Virus record (IMG/VR): IMGVR_UViG_3300010885_018045
Span: 1 to 36,332 of that record
DNA length: 36,332 bases
Origin: a virus
Strand: one strand, 5' to 3'
Shown here: piece by piece, positions 22,586 to 30,106 of the stretch
Layout: every line of letters starts with the position of its first letter
Numbering within the stretch: position 1 is the stretch's first letter
The notes under the pieces: generated by a model
Databases searched by the model: none
Seen by the model: the letters and a program-made list of their open reading frames with translations, nothing else
What the model was told of the DNA's origin: nothing
Translations under genes and position numbers: made by a program

Positions 22586-22948
22586 TTAGCTAACTACAAA
22601 ACTTGTGCCTTCGGTGACAGTTGCACTTGATAGGTTAACTGCGCCTTTTCTTGTGCCAATTGCTTGCAGTGCTGTTTGTAATGCACTTGCTGCTGGTGCG
22701 TTAACACCGTCACAGATCAAGCTAATTGCACCAGTAGTAGCATGAGAATAATATGCTAATACAGGTGGAAAAAGTTGAATAATTGCTTCAAATGCTTCAT
22801 CTGCTGCGTCATCTTCAGACGATAAGTTTAACGATGCAACAACATAAAGCACAATACTCTGCCCGACTTCAGTGTATTGAACACCATTTAACACACCGGT
22901 TGTGCCTGTAAATGCATAACCTGCGCTTCTTGTAACTCCTATTGCCAT
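22586..22948 (-). CDS. Small MAIGVTR-type protein A, probable virion protein
   Basis: 120-aa Ala/Thr/Val/Ser-rich protein starting MAIGVTRSAGYAFTGTTG, with beta strands then a helix EDDAADEAFEAIIQLFPPV and a second helix ASALQTALQAIG. It shares its first seven residues, start context, late promoter and leader with the 150-aa gene upstream, so the two are probably a diverged duplication. Own transcription unit with a terminator on each side. Abundant small late proteins of this kind are often capsid or tail decorations; this is inference. Confidence 0.72.
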   Translation of the reverse strand: MAIGVTRSAGYAFTGTTGVLNGVQYTEVGQSIVLYVVASLNLSSEDDAADEAFEAIIQLFPPVLAYYSHATTGAISLICDGVNAPAASALQTALQAIGTRKGAVNLSSATVTEGTSFVVS

Positions 22949-22968
22949 TTTATTTCTCCTAAATTATT

Positions 22969-22980
22969 TGCGTTACCGCA
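22969..22980 (-). promoter_or_regulatory. Leader hairpin with GTAA tetraloop (copy A)
   Basis: TGCG-GTAA-CGCA in the leader of the 120-aa gene, a 4-bp stem with a GNRA-type loop. The surrounding ACATGCGGTAACGCAAATAATT is identical to that of copy B at 23517-23528. Confidence 0.5.
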
Positions 22981-22986
22981 TGTATA

Positions 22987-22994
22987 TATTTATT
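22987..22994 (-). promoter_or_regulatory. Late promoter AATAAATA
   Basis: Minus-strand AATAAATA 39 nt upstream of the 120-aa gene, followed by a leader with hairpin and TAGGAG. It lies directly after the terminator at 23005-23028. Confidence 0.65.
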
Positions 22995-23004
22995 ACAGTC
23001 ATAA

Positions 23005-23028
23005 AAAAAGCAGCCGAAGCTGCTTTTT
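23005..23028 (-). terminator. Rho-independent terminator with TTCG loop
   Basis: Minus strand AAAAAGCAGC-TTCG-GCTGCTTTTT then TTAT. The loop is a C(UUCG)G tetraloop, which makes a very stable hairpin. It terminates the 150-aa MAIGVTR gene. Confidence 0.9.
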
Positions 23029-23043
23029 AAACGCTTAGTTTAA

Positions 23044-23496
23044 TTAAGCTATTTTGATACCGCCTGTTGATGTAACTGCCGCTAAAGCTGGGAATACGTT
23101 ACCGTATGCACCAATGTTAGCACCAGCTGTACCATCGTGACTTAGTGTACGAATAGTGGCTTGTAGGTCTGCATCGCTGCCCCAGCTGCTACGCTCAACA
23201 ATAACGCTTAGTTGTGCTGTTGAACCAGTAGCATCAACTTGATATGCTAAAACTGTAGCATTGGCTGCAATAGTTTTTAACAAAGTGTGTACCGCTGGGT
23301 CTTTTCCTGCTGTACTTGGACCTTTTAGTTCGTTTGCTAGGTTAGCTGTAATACCTAATGTAGTAATTTTGTAAGCCTTGATTGGGCTTGCAATACCTGT
23401 GTTGATAATTTGTGCATTTGCGTTTAGGGTGTAACCGTCACCAACATTGTTCACTAATTGTGAATCACCACTTACTCTTGTAACTCCGATTGCCAT
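23044..23496 (-). CDS. Small MAIGVTR-type protein B, probable virion protein
   Basis: 150-aa Ala/Thr/Gly/Val-rich protein beginning MAIGVTRVSGDSQLVNNVGDG, with repeated strand and short helix segments (KAYKITTLGITANLANEL, VHTLLKTIAANATVLAYQV, LSVIVERSSW). The first seven residues and the entire upstream region match protein A, but the bodies differ. Late promoter TATAAATA at 23535, AAGGAG ribosome-binding site and strong terminator downstream suggest a highly expressed structural protein. Function not recognised. Confidence 0.74.
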   Translation of the reverse strand: MAIGVTRVSGDSQLVNNVGDGYTLNANAQIINTGIASPIKAYKITTLGITANLANELKGPSTAGKDPAVHTLLKTIAANATVLAYQVDATGSTAQLSVIVERSSWGSDADLQATIRTLSHDGTAGANIGAYGNVFPALAAVTSTGGIKIA

Positions 23497-23516
23497 TTTA
23501 ATTCTCCTTAATTATT

Positions 23517-23528
23517 TGCGTTACCGCA
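23517..23528 (-). promoter_or_regulatory. Leader hairpin with GTAA tetraloop (copy B)
   Basis: Same TGCG-GTAA-CGCA element as at 22969-22980, in the leader of the 150-aa gene, about 17 nt before the AAGGAG site. Confidence 0.5.
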
Positions 23529-23534
23529 TGTTAA

Positions 23535-23542
23535 TATTTATA
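23535..23542 (-). promoter_or_regulatory. Late promoter TATAAATA
   Basis: Exact TATAAATA on the minus strand, 39 nt before the 150-aa gene. It lies a few bases after the stop codon of the ligase-fold gene, with no terminator between. Confidence 0.7.
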
Positions 23543-23546
23543 CCAG

Positions 23547-24659
23547 TTAGCCATTTTTCGCAAAATTGGCTGCGGAAAACACTTCTCTATCTACTATTTT
23601 TACTAGTCCACTGGGTGTGGGAAACACAAATCCTTCCCCGGCGGGTTGTCCATTTACATACTCTTCCAATCCTTGCACTTGTGGTGCCAATTGCTTTGCT
23701 AGATTTTGTTTAAAAGCATAGACGCTGTTCCAAATTGCTTTTAACCCTACATAACCTGGACTTTCTACAATTTGTCCTTGATCATCTTGTGCAAATAAAC
23801 TACCTGTATGATCATCGCCGGCTAGTGCTTGATATTGCTTGCCACTGACATTTGCTGCCAGCCAATCGTGTAATGCTTCTTTAGTTTGGCCTGTGATAAA
23901 TTTATTAAAGTATGTTTTAATTCTATCTCTAGCACTCTGCGGAACGGTGCTTAGTAATTGATCGACCGCGGCACCATATTTTTGTAGTGCAGCATCTGCA
24001 GCTCGTTCTTGTTGTACCGGAGTTTTTAATGCAAATCTATTTCCTGCAGTCGGACTTATAATTGCAACACCGCCGGGTACTGTACCTAAGCCTTTACCAT
24101 TCCATTGTACGGGTGCTGCTCCGCGTTCTGAATAGTATTGATGTACTACCACTCCGCCCACAGTTCCGGCCATTTGTTTACCAAGAGGACTGCTAATCGG
24201 GATACGATATTCTACTAGGTTAGGGCGAAAAACAAACTTGCCTTGTACTGGTTGCAGTTGTCCGGCATATAATAAATCGCCCCAATAAAACCCAGGACCT
24301 TGTACTGCTGCATTTAAACCTGGCCATACGACTTCTAATAGGTCGTATAAGCTACCACGCAGATTACCTGATGCTTTGTTAGCATCATAGGTCTGCCATT
24401 CTTTCACACTCTTGGCTAACACACCGGCGTCCCACATATACTTGTCCATGACGGCCAATTGGCCGTCTTTGTCTCTTCCAAATATTAATGCTGGCTTACC
24501 GTCCCACTTAATTGTTAGATTGGTAGGATTTGCAATCACTGATTTAAGACCGGCCACTTGTTGTGCCGCAGCGGCGCTACCTTGAAAGATAGCATCTTCG
24601 GGGTGCGGTGTACGAGGATCTGCTGCCTCGGTAAGCATGTTGATAAAATCTAATATCAT
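23547..24659 (-). CDS. Covalent nucleotidyltransferase (ligase-fold), DUF6267-like
   Basis: 370-aa protein with the signature of the DNA/RNA ligase-capping enzyme superfamily. Motif I is KWDGKPALIFGRD (Lys51, Asp53, Gly54). The probable motif III region is FYWGDLLY (about 124), motif IV is EGFVF (342-346) and motif V is VKIVDREVF (353-361). In this fold the motif I lysine becomes covalently adenylylated. The long insert between motifs is unlike classic ligases. Similar phage proteins are, from memory, annotated DUF6267. The start overlaps the upstream pol-beta-type nucleotidyltransferase by TAATG, so the two probably cooperate. Substrate (RNA, DNA or protein) is unknown. Confidence 0.7.
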   Translation of the reverse strand: MILDFINMLTEAADPRTPHPEDAIFQGSAAAAQQVAGLKSVIANPTNLTIKWDGKPALIFGRDKDGQLAVMDKYMWDAGVLAKSVKEWQTYDANKASGNLRGSLYDLLEVVWPGLNAAVQGPGFYWGDLLYAGQLQPVQGKFVFRPNLVEYRIPISSPLGKQMAGTVGGVVVHQYYSERGAAPVQWNGKGLGTVPGGVAIISPTAGNRFALKTPVQQERAADAALQKYGAAVDQLLSTVPQSARDRIKTYFNKFITGQTKEALHDWLAANVSGKQYQALAGDDHTGSLFAQDDQGQIVESPGYVGLKAIWNSVYAFKQNLAKQLAPQVQGLEEYVNGQPAGEGFVFPTPSGLVKIVDREVFSAANFAKNG

Positions 24660-25399
24660 TAAAACTTATCGCTATATGTTCTAAACCATGCTGCAGTACC
24701 CGGTGCGGGCGCTGCTTCAGGTAGTTGTATATCACTCTGTGCCAGTGTTTCTCTTGCTGCCGCAACTAGTTGAGCATAGTTAGGTCGTTTACTAACAGCG
24801 TCAATAATATCATCTGCGGAGTTTAACTTGGCTGCAGGTATACCAGTGATCTTGCTTAGTGTAGCTGGACTTTTACCGTTTTCTATAGTAGTGTTTGTGA
24901 CACGATCAACTAGACCGTTTTTGTAACTCCACTTGAGTCCTGGGTTCAATGCACTGACTATGCTGGCCAATATAATATGACGGCTCATGCCAGTCAGCTG
25001 ACTGCCTTCAGCAGATCCACTCATACTAAATGATTGCCAGTCTGGTTCACCAAACATTAAATCAGCTTGCACAAATCCGTTACTGGGATTGCCAGCAATA
25101 GGGGTTTTAACGTGTACGCTATCACCGGACTTTTTAATACTGTTTTTATCTACACCATTGGCTAGTAAAGTTTGTACTAATGTGTCTTTGTCCAATTTAG
25201 ATTCGTCAACTGATAAATCTAAGTCTCCGGAACTTGACTTGCGTCCTGTTGTGCCCAACCATGTTTGTTCAGGAAATGCTAGCCCGGTAGCATTTTCAAG
25301 CCACTTGACGGTAGCAGGTACATCCTCACGATTAATACGTTGTGTTAGTGGTTCTTTGTTGGGACCTTTAAATACGTTCCCGCCTTCGCTAATTATCAT
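24659..25399 (-). CDS. Pol-beta-superfamily nucleotidyltransferase
   Basis: 246-aa protein. The minimal nucleotidyltransferase core appears as WLGTTGRKSSSGDLDLSVD, a GS/GT-helix followed by the metal-binding Asp59-x-Asp61. The third carboxylate is probably Asp113 in GFVQADLMFG. The family transfers nucleotides to RNA, proteins or small molecules (CCA-adding enzymes, aminoglycoside and toxin NTases). The C-terminal part (KITGIPAAKL, ADDIIDAVSKRPNYAQLV) is helical, with a Pro/Ala linker at the end. AAGGAG precedes the start. It overlaps both neighbours and is followed by a ligase-fold gene. Substrate unknown. Confidence 0.78.
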   Translation of the reverse strand: MIISEGGNVFKGPNKEPLTQRINREDVPATVKWLENATGLAFPEQTWLGTTGRKSSSGDLDLSVDESKLDKDTLVQTLLANGVDKNSIKKSGDSVHVKTPIAGNPSNGFVQADLMFGEPDWQSFSMSGSAEGSQLTGMSRHIILASIVSALNPGLKWSYKNGLVDRVTNTTIENGKSPATLSKITGIPAAKLNSADDIIDAVSKRPNYAQLVAAARETLAQSDIQLPEAAPAPGTAAWFRTYSDKF

Positions 25400-25679
25400 T
25401 CTTAAATCTCCTTACACCGCGGCTAAATTTTGCAGGATCTTGCGATCTGATACTGTTAAGAAGTCTACGTTCTAATTCTGCCGCTTGCTCTTGATCATAA
25501 TTTTCTTTAATATAATTAATAAGATTGATAGCCCCACTAATTACGTGCGTAGCTCTACTTTCTACCAGATTTTCGCGATCACGCGACACTGGTAAATGTG
25601 CCAATTCATCAAGTATGCTACGAGTCTTTTTTTGCAAAATCTGCCCCGAATTTAAAGTATTTATTGAATTTTGGTCCAT
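25389..25679 (-). CDS. Phage-conserved small helical protein, 96 aa
   Basis: 96-aa helical protein with HVISGAINLINYIKENYDQEQAAELERRLLNSI and the C-terminal KFSRGVRRFKN. Similar short proteins occur, from memory, in T4-like cyanophages with unknown function. It overlaps the 2OG oxygenase gene by 19 nt upstream and the nucleotidyltransferase by 11 nt downstream. Fit to this tight series and the conserved C-terminus support it. The basic end could contact nucleic acid. Confidence 0.7.
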   Translation of the reverse strand: MDQNSINTLNSGQILQKKTRSILDELAHLPVSRDRENLVESRATHVISGAINLINYIKENYDQEQAAELERRLLNSIRSQDPAKFSRGVRRFKNDN

Positions 25680-26254
25680 ATAGCATAAAGACTGTATCTT
25701 GTATAATTCAATGGAATTGTTGAATCAAAATAGTGTACAACTTTCCCTAAATTGTCCATTATGTATCCATGATTTTCAATATACGGTGTGTTGACAATAG
25801 TGTCTTGATAGGTAAACGTAGTGCCTAGATCATCTGTGCCGTTGTTTAAGTAAATTTGCATTGCTAGATCTATATCAGGATTATCTACATGTTTAGACAG
25901 ACTAAATCCTGTTACATCTTTCCATAGATTTATACCTAGAAATTTATTATTCTTATTGTAAAACTGATTGAGTACTTGTGTTAAATTTTCAAGAACAATA
26001 TGTGTTTCCTCGATGACAGTATCACTTTCCCAATTGAGTTTAAATCTACTGTTACGATATCCTATTTTTTTATAGTCTTCTTGTATGCTCCAGTTATTAT
26101 TAGATAAGGCAAACTTATATAATTTTTCTAGTAGTTCAGGATCCAAGAACTCATGTAATATAAAAATATAAGGACAATCTGTTGAAGTTTTTTTATCAAA
26201 TTGATCAATTGAATAGTTAGTTGCTTTTTCTATTAGAGTAAAATCCAGTGGCAT
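25661..26254 (-). CDS. 2-oxoglutarate/Fe(II)-dependent oxygenase
   Basis: 197-aa oxygenase of the prolyl-hydroxylase-like type, built as a double-stranded beta-helix. The HxD motif is His122-x-Asp124 (LSKHVDNPD) and the distal iron ligand is His174 (VVHYFDS). Arg186 (NYTRYSLYAIW) is the 2-oxoglutarate carboxylate anchor, at the normal spacing after the distal His. It would hydroxylate a protein, nucleic acid or small molecule. The start overlaps the amidinotransferase stop (TAATG). Phages of this type often have 2OG oxygenases, but coupling to an amidinotransferase is unusual. Substrate unknown. Confidence 0.85.
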   Translation of the reverse strand: MPLDFTLIEKATNYSIDQFDKKTSTDCPYIFILHEFLDPELLEKLYKFALSNNNWSIQEDYKKIGYRNSRFKLNWESDTVIEETHIVLENLTQVLNQFYNKNNKFLGINLWKDVTGFSLSKHVDNPDIDLAMQIYLNNGTDDLGTTFTYQDTIVNTPYIENHGYIMDNLGKVVHYFDSTIPLNYTRYSLYAIWTKIQ

Positions 26255-27375
26255 TAATTTCTTTCTGGAAAGTAATCTTTAATAGCACCGTCCCTATTTA
26301 AATCTGTAGTGAAGCAATGCAGTCCGCCGTCCCAGAATGTTGAATGTCTAAAAGGCACCACATGTGCTTTAATATTAAATCTTTCTAATGCTCGAAACAA
26401 TACATCATTTTCTTGTGTACATAAAATATTAGTAGGATTAACTATAAGAAAATTTACATCAATTGATGTTTCTTCAATTGATCCAACCCAGTTTTTAAGC
26501 GAAGTATTTACAAAATTTGTAAATGCTATATTGTTCTCTTCTCCCGGAACCCACCATTTCTTAATACCTGGAGGTGTGTTAATATCTATGTACACCACTT
26601 CCCATCCAGGAAATAATTTATCAAATACTTCTGGGTCAATTGATCTACTAGAAATAATTAACCCTTCGCTAACAGGGCAAAATGTTCCATCCAAGTGCCC
26701 TTCGGTGTTTACAATATGGCATCGATATTCCGGAAATAGATTTTGAAATTTTGTTAAGTATTCGCTATTATATTGAGATGTATCCCATGTTCCAAAATAT
26801 AAATCTTTACCTAGTCTGCAAACCATTGCACTATCAATTTGCTGATCATAATAGATAGTGTTTCCTTGTTGTTTGACTTGATTCTGAATTGTTGTTAATG
26901 TTGAAAAATCTCTATCGTATAATTGAAACACATTGTCAATATTAAAAATTTCTGTTAACTCTTCAAGTACAAATTTGGGCAATGAACAAAATTCTTTGTC
27001 ATTGATTGGGGGACGGGTTGGCCACGACGTTCCTCTTAGTCTATCCCATTTACGATTACGATCCGGCGTAGGCATAAAAAACTTTGTGCCTATCATTGCG
27101 GTATCATCTCGAGGAGTCATGGGAGGCGGCAAATAACCAGTGCCTATGTGATAACAATCTGTGTTTTCTTCCAAATCTGTTCTAATTACTTCAACATCAA
27201 AACTTTTTAATACTTTTGCTAAATTCAACAGATCTTGTTCTGTTTCACTGGCAATACGCTGCATAATGTCACGTACTTCTGAATCAGTGATGAAATTAAA
27301 AAACTCAGCAGGATACATTTTTCCCACAGCACAGACACGCAAAGGATCCCAATGTTGGTGTACCGAATATGTCAT
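26254..27375 (-). CDS. Pentein-fold amidinotransferase-like protein
   Basis: 373-aa protein of the arginine:X amidinotransferase branch of the pentein superfamily (GATM and StrB-like), which moves the guanidino group of arginine to an amine. It opens with the family entry WDPLRVCAVGKMYP, followed by LPPPMTPRDD. The candidate catalytic triad is Asp181 (QQIDSAMVCRLGKDL), His227 (EGHLDGTF) and nucleophile Cys354 (DGGLHCFTTDL). Spacing Asp-His (46) is close to that in StrB-type enzymes. It overlaps the aminotransferase-like gene (ATGA) and the 2OG oxygenase gene (TAATG). A deiminase (hydrolase) activity on free or peptidyl arginine is the alternative. Acceptor substrate unknown. Confidence 0.8.
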   Translation of the reverse strand: MTYSVHQHWDPLRVCAVGKMYPAEFFNFITDSEVRDIMQRIASETEQDLLNLAKVLKSFDVEVIRTDLEENTDCYHIGTGYLPPPMTPRDDTAMIGTKFFMPTPDRNRKWDRLRGTSWPTRPPINDKEFCSLPKFVLEELTEIFNIDNVFQLYDRDFSTLTTIQNQVKQQGNTIYYDQQIDSAMVCRLGKDLYFGTWDTSQYNSEYLTKFQNLFPEYRCHIVNTEGHLDGTFCPVSEGLIISSRSIDPEVFDKLFPGWEVVYIDINTPPGIKKWWVPGEENNIAFTNFVNTSLKNWVGSIEETSIDVNFLIVNPTNILCTQENDVLFRALERFNIKAHVVPFRHSTFWDGGLHCFTTDLNRDGAIKDYFPERN

Positions 27376-28199
27376 TCACTGTCACCGGTTAATAAATGGC
27401 TGATACCGTTAGGATAATCATTGCCTGGAATTCTAGCCACATGTAATAATTTAGTTTTAACTAAATCATGATCTTCACATAAAGAATCATATTTTGCATC
27501 GTATGTGTTCCATACATAATCTCGAGGTATATTTTTCAACATATATGCACCACAAGATACAGTTCCATTATTGACATTACCATAGTAGTGATTAAAAATG
27601 GTAATAGAATCCATTGTTCGTTGTTTTGACCAACGTAAGCCAATTCTATTCCACTCCATATTGTACTTGCTCATACTCATTGCAAAGGATTTTATGTTAG
27701 GGTGACCTAAATCTATCTCTATATCTTTGGCTGTAATTATCCAGGCCATATCAATGTGAATATCAATATTCTTTTCTTCGCATTCTTGTAATACCGCTGT
27801 CCACTCAGGACGTAGATCGGAATATTTCCAATTTGGTAAAGATACTAGTAACGGAACGTTGGGTGCTAAATTTCCAACGTCAACACCAAATTTTCCCATT
27901 AATCCATAGTAGGCATAATCTTCGGGTAAGATTTGAAATCCGTCCCAACCATATTTTAACACAATAGATTCAATATAGTGAGTACAACCAAGTATGATAT
28001 CCTGACAGGGAAATTGATCCCACCCTTGCAAGTTATTAATGCGTGTACTCTTAAACCATTCGTCGGCTATTGGCACGAAATCGTTGTTACTAACTGTGGT
28101 TTGTGATTTATTATACCAGTTTGCTTTTAACTCCTGCATGTACGTATCTACTACAGGAATTAGTTTTTCATTTAATTGTATACCGTTATAGTCAATCAT
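27372..28199 (-). CDS. PLP-dependent aminotransferase-like protein
   Basis: 275-aa protein (start ATG 28199 behind GGGAGGAGG). It looks like a shortened fold-type I aminotransferase: LGCTHYIESIV and QILPEDYAYYGLMG correspond to the early cofactor-phosphate region. VSLPNWKYSDLRPEW precedes IDIHIDMAWI with candidate Asp150. SMSKYNMEWNRIGLRW has a candidate Schiff-base Lys178 and Arg185. The Lys-to-Arg spacing is one residue shorter than the class I/II consensus, and the protein lacks about 80-100 residues compared with usual aminotransferases. Activity is therefore uncertain. It could provide the amine acceptor for the amidinotransferase coded next. Overlap with the upstream gene is 4 nt. Confidence 0.55.
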   Translation of the reverse strand: MIDYNGIQLNEKLIPVVDTYMQELKANWYNKSQTTVSNNDFVPIADEWFKSTRINNLQGWDQFPCQDIILGCTHYIESIVLKYGWDGFQILPEDYAYYGLMGKFGVDVGNLAPNVPLLVSLPNWKYSDLRPEWTAVLQECEEKNIDIHIDMAWIITAKDIEIDLGHPNIKSFAMSMSKYNMEWNRIGLRWSKQRTMDSITIFNHYYGNVNNGTVSCGAYMLKNIPRDYVWNTYDAKYDSLCEDHDLVKTKLLHVARIPGNDYPNGISHLLTGDSE

Positions 28200-28681
28200 T
28201 CCGGACCTCCTCCCATCCAGTGCATAATAAAAATATAAAATGGACTTGTAAAATCTAAGTACCAAGTTCCGTTATGTCCAAATGTTGTAACACCTATTGC
28301 TTCTTGTTCTAGTATGTGTCCTGCAGTACGTTGCTCAGTGGCCCAGGGCTCTGGATATTCGGCTATGTTAATGCTCTGAGACCAAACAATATTTCGTATA
28401 TCTATACCATCAACTTTAAGTTTTTCTAATGTCAAAATTTGATCTAACTTCTTTCCATTGGGCAACATTTTACATTGACTGTCGTTTTTGCCAAACCTTG
28501 TCAGTGTTAGTCTATGCGGTTTATCAAAATCACATGTGTGTGTAAATTTCACAATATGCGATCCTTTTGGAACAACATCGTTAAAATATTCCTTGTCATC
28601 AACGGAAATTTTTGCCTGTGGTGGTTTATTCCAAGATTCCGACGATAAATGTAATTCAAATTCTATAGTTTCGCTATTCAT
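28196..28681 (-). CDS. Phage beta-sandwich protein, 161 aa
   Basis: 161-aa beta-rich protein: EFELHLSSESWNKPPQAKISVDD, FNDVV, HIVKFTHTCDF, KPHRLTLTRFGKN, then DGIDIRNIVWSQS, YPEPWATEQ and GHNGTWYLDFTSPFYIF. This sequence of motifs resembles a conserved domain I know from cyanophages and other marine myoviruses, probably a carbohydrate-binding-like sandwich. The function is unassigned. It is coupled to the helicase stop (ATGA) and the next gene start (ATGA). Its N-terminal half could bind glycans or other ligands; no catalytic residues stand out. Confidence 0.65.
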   Translation of the reverse strand: MNSETIEFELHLSSESWNKPPQAKISVDDKEYFNDVVPKGSHIVKFTHTCDFDKPHRLTLTRFGKNDSQCKMLPNGKKLDQILTLEKLKVDGIDIRNIVWSQSINIAEYPEPWATEQRTAGHILEQEAIGVTTFGHNGTWYLDFTSPFYIFIMHWMGGGPE

Positions 28682-30105
28682 TCTGTTTTACTTTTTAATC
28701 CGGCTAGCATTTGTTTCAGTTTAGTACTATCCACCGAACCTTGTACTTTACTCTCAATATCGAAACCTTCTCGAGGTTTAGCGGCCATCAGTGGAGCGAC
28801 GGTGCTGGTACTCTTGATTTGATCCATTATACCTCGACCAGTCTGGTGTCCATGGCCGCCGTTTTCTGATTGTGCATCTTCGCCGGGATCTGTAATGCGT
28901 AAACTTTCAATATTAAATTCAAGATCTACTTTGGTACCCACACCACTGCTACTACGTGTTTTCATAAGTTGGATTTGATAGCGACCACGCTCTTTCATTT
29001 GCCTACTGGTAAAAATACCAAACACATTATCTGCTGTGTTAATTTTACTTATACCACCACTAATATGACTATGATCAAACTCAATCTCTTCTACTGCACT
29101 ACGATTTAACTGACTTGCTGTAATCATTAATATATTAAATTCTTTAGCCAGATTACGTAGTTCCTCTGATACGTATTTGTCTTTGACAAACAAGTCACTG
29201 GGACTAACTTTAGCACTAACCGGCATAACCAAGTCCAAATAGTCAACCATGATAAAATCTGCCTTCATACCTGTTTGTATTTCTAATTCTTTTAAGTATG
29301 CACGTATTTGGTTAACATTGCTCTGTGCTGGCATGTACTTGATACGTAGTTTACCGGACTTCTTGCCTACCATGCGAATCTTCATTTCCAATGTGTCTAG
29401 GTCTCGAAAGATTTCCTTGGTGCTACAGTTTGCTACCATGGCATCCATACGCATGGCAGTAAGACCTTCACTAAGTTCCAGTGTCAGGAACACCCCATTG
29501 AGTCCAGAAGTCATCCAGTTAATAGCAATGTTCTGCATAAACAAACTTTTACCAGATCCTGATCCACCGGCAAAGATGTTTAGTTCTCCCCTATTCATGC
29601 CACCAAATAGTCTAGCATCCATGGTAGGCCAACCTGTACTTACTTGCCCGTTGTTGCTCTTGATTGCCATTAGTCGAGCACGAGGATCTTCAAAATAGTC
29701 TGTGCCCATGTCTTTGGTTAAACTAATTTGTACAGCATCCTTGATCAGTTTTTCTACAGGATCATACTCACCTTTTTCTAGCAAGTCTGCTGCTTTAAGG
29801 ATAGCACGTTCTAGTTCATTGCGACGACTAAAGCCTTCGAACTCTTCCAAGAACCAATTATAGTGTCCTTCGATCATGTCAGGCACTGGGCGTAGTTCTA
29901 CGCCTGTTGTGGCCTTGATTTGATCTCTAGTGGGCAAAGTTTTGTGATCATCGCTGTGCTTTTTAATAAACTCTGCTGTAGTACGTAAGCTACGATCAAA
30001 GTTTTCGGGATTGTAAATGTTCTGCACACGCACGTAGGTTTCTGCATCTTGCAGCATCATTTCTAGAAATAGTTTTTGTATGTCGGCGTTGTAGTCTTTA
30101 GTCAT
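28678..30105 (-). CDS. Replicative DNA helicase, T4 gp41/DnaB-like
   Basis: 475-aa hexameric 5'-3' helicase of the DnaB/gp41 family that unwinds the fork and works with the primase encoded just upstream. The N-terminal domain covers about 1-130. The RecA-type ATPase has Walker A GGSGSGKS (180-187), Walker B-type FIMVDYLDL (284-292) and the sensor motif ITASQLNR, then SHISGGISKINTADNV, an arginine-finger region. C-terminal residues 420-475 are flexible and end in LKQMLAGLKSKTE, a likely partner-binding tail. Length equals T4 gp41. Start 2 nt after the primase stop. Confidence 0.95.
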   Translation of the reverse strand: MTKDYNADIQKLFLEMMLQDAETYVRVQNIYNPENFDRSLRTTAEFIKKHSDDHKTLPTRDQIKATTGVELRPVPDMIEGHYNWFLEEFEGFSRRNELERAILKAADLLEKGEYDPVEKLIKDAVQISLTKDMGTDYFEDPRARLMAIKSNNGQVSTGWPTMDARLFGGMNRGELNIFAGGSGSGKSLFMQNIAINWMTSGLNGVFLTLELSEGLTAMRMDAMVANCSTKEIFRDLDTLEMKIRMVGKKSGKLRIKYMPAQSNVNQIRAYLKELEIQTGMKADFIMVDYLDLVMPVSAKVSPSDLFVKDKYVSEELRNLAKEFNILMITASQLNRSAVEEIEFDHSHISGGISKINTADNVFGIFTSRQMKERGRYQIQLMKTRSSSGVGTKVDLEFNIESLRITDPGEDAQSENGGHGHQTGRGIMDQIKSTSTVAPLMAAKPREGFDIESKVQGSVDSTKLKQMLAGLKSKTE

Positions 30106-30106
30106 A

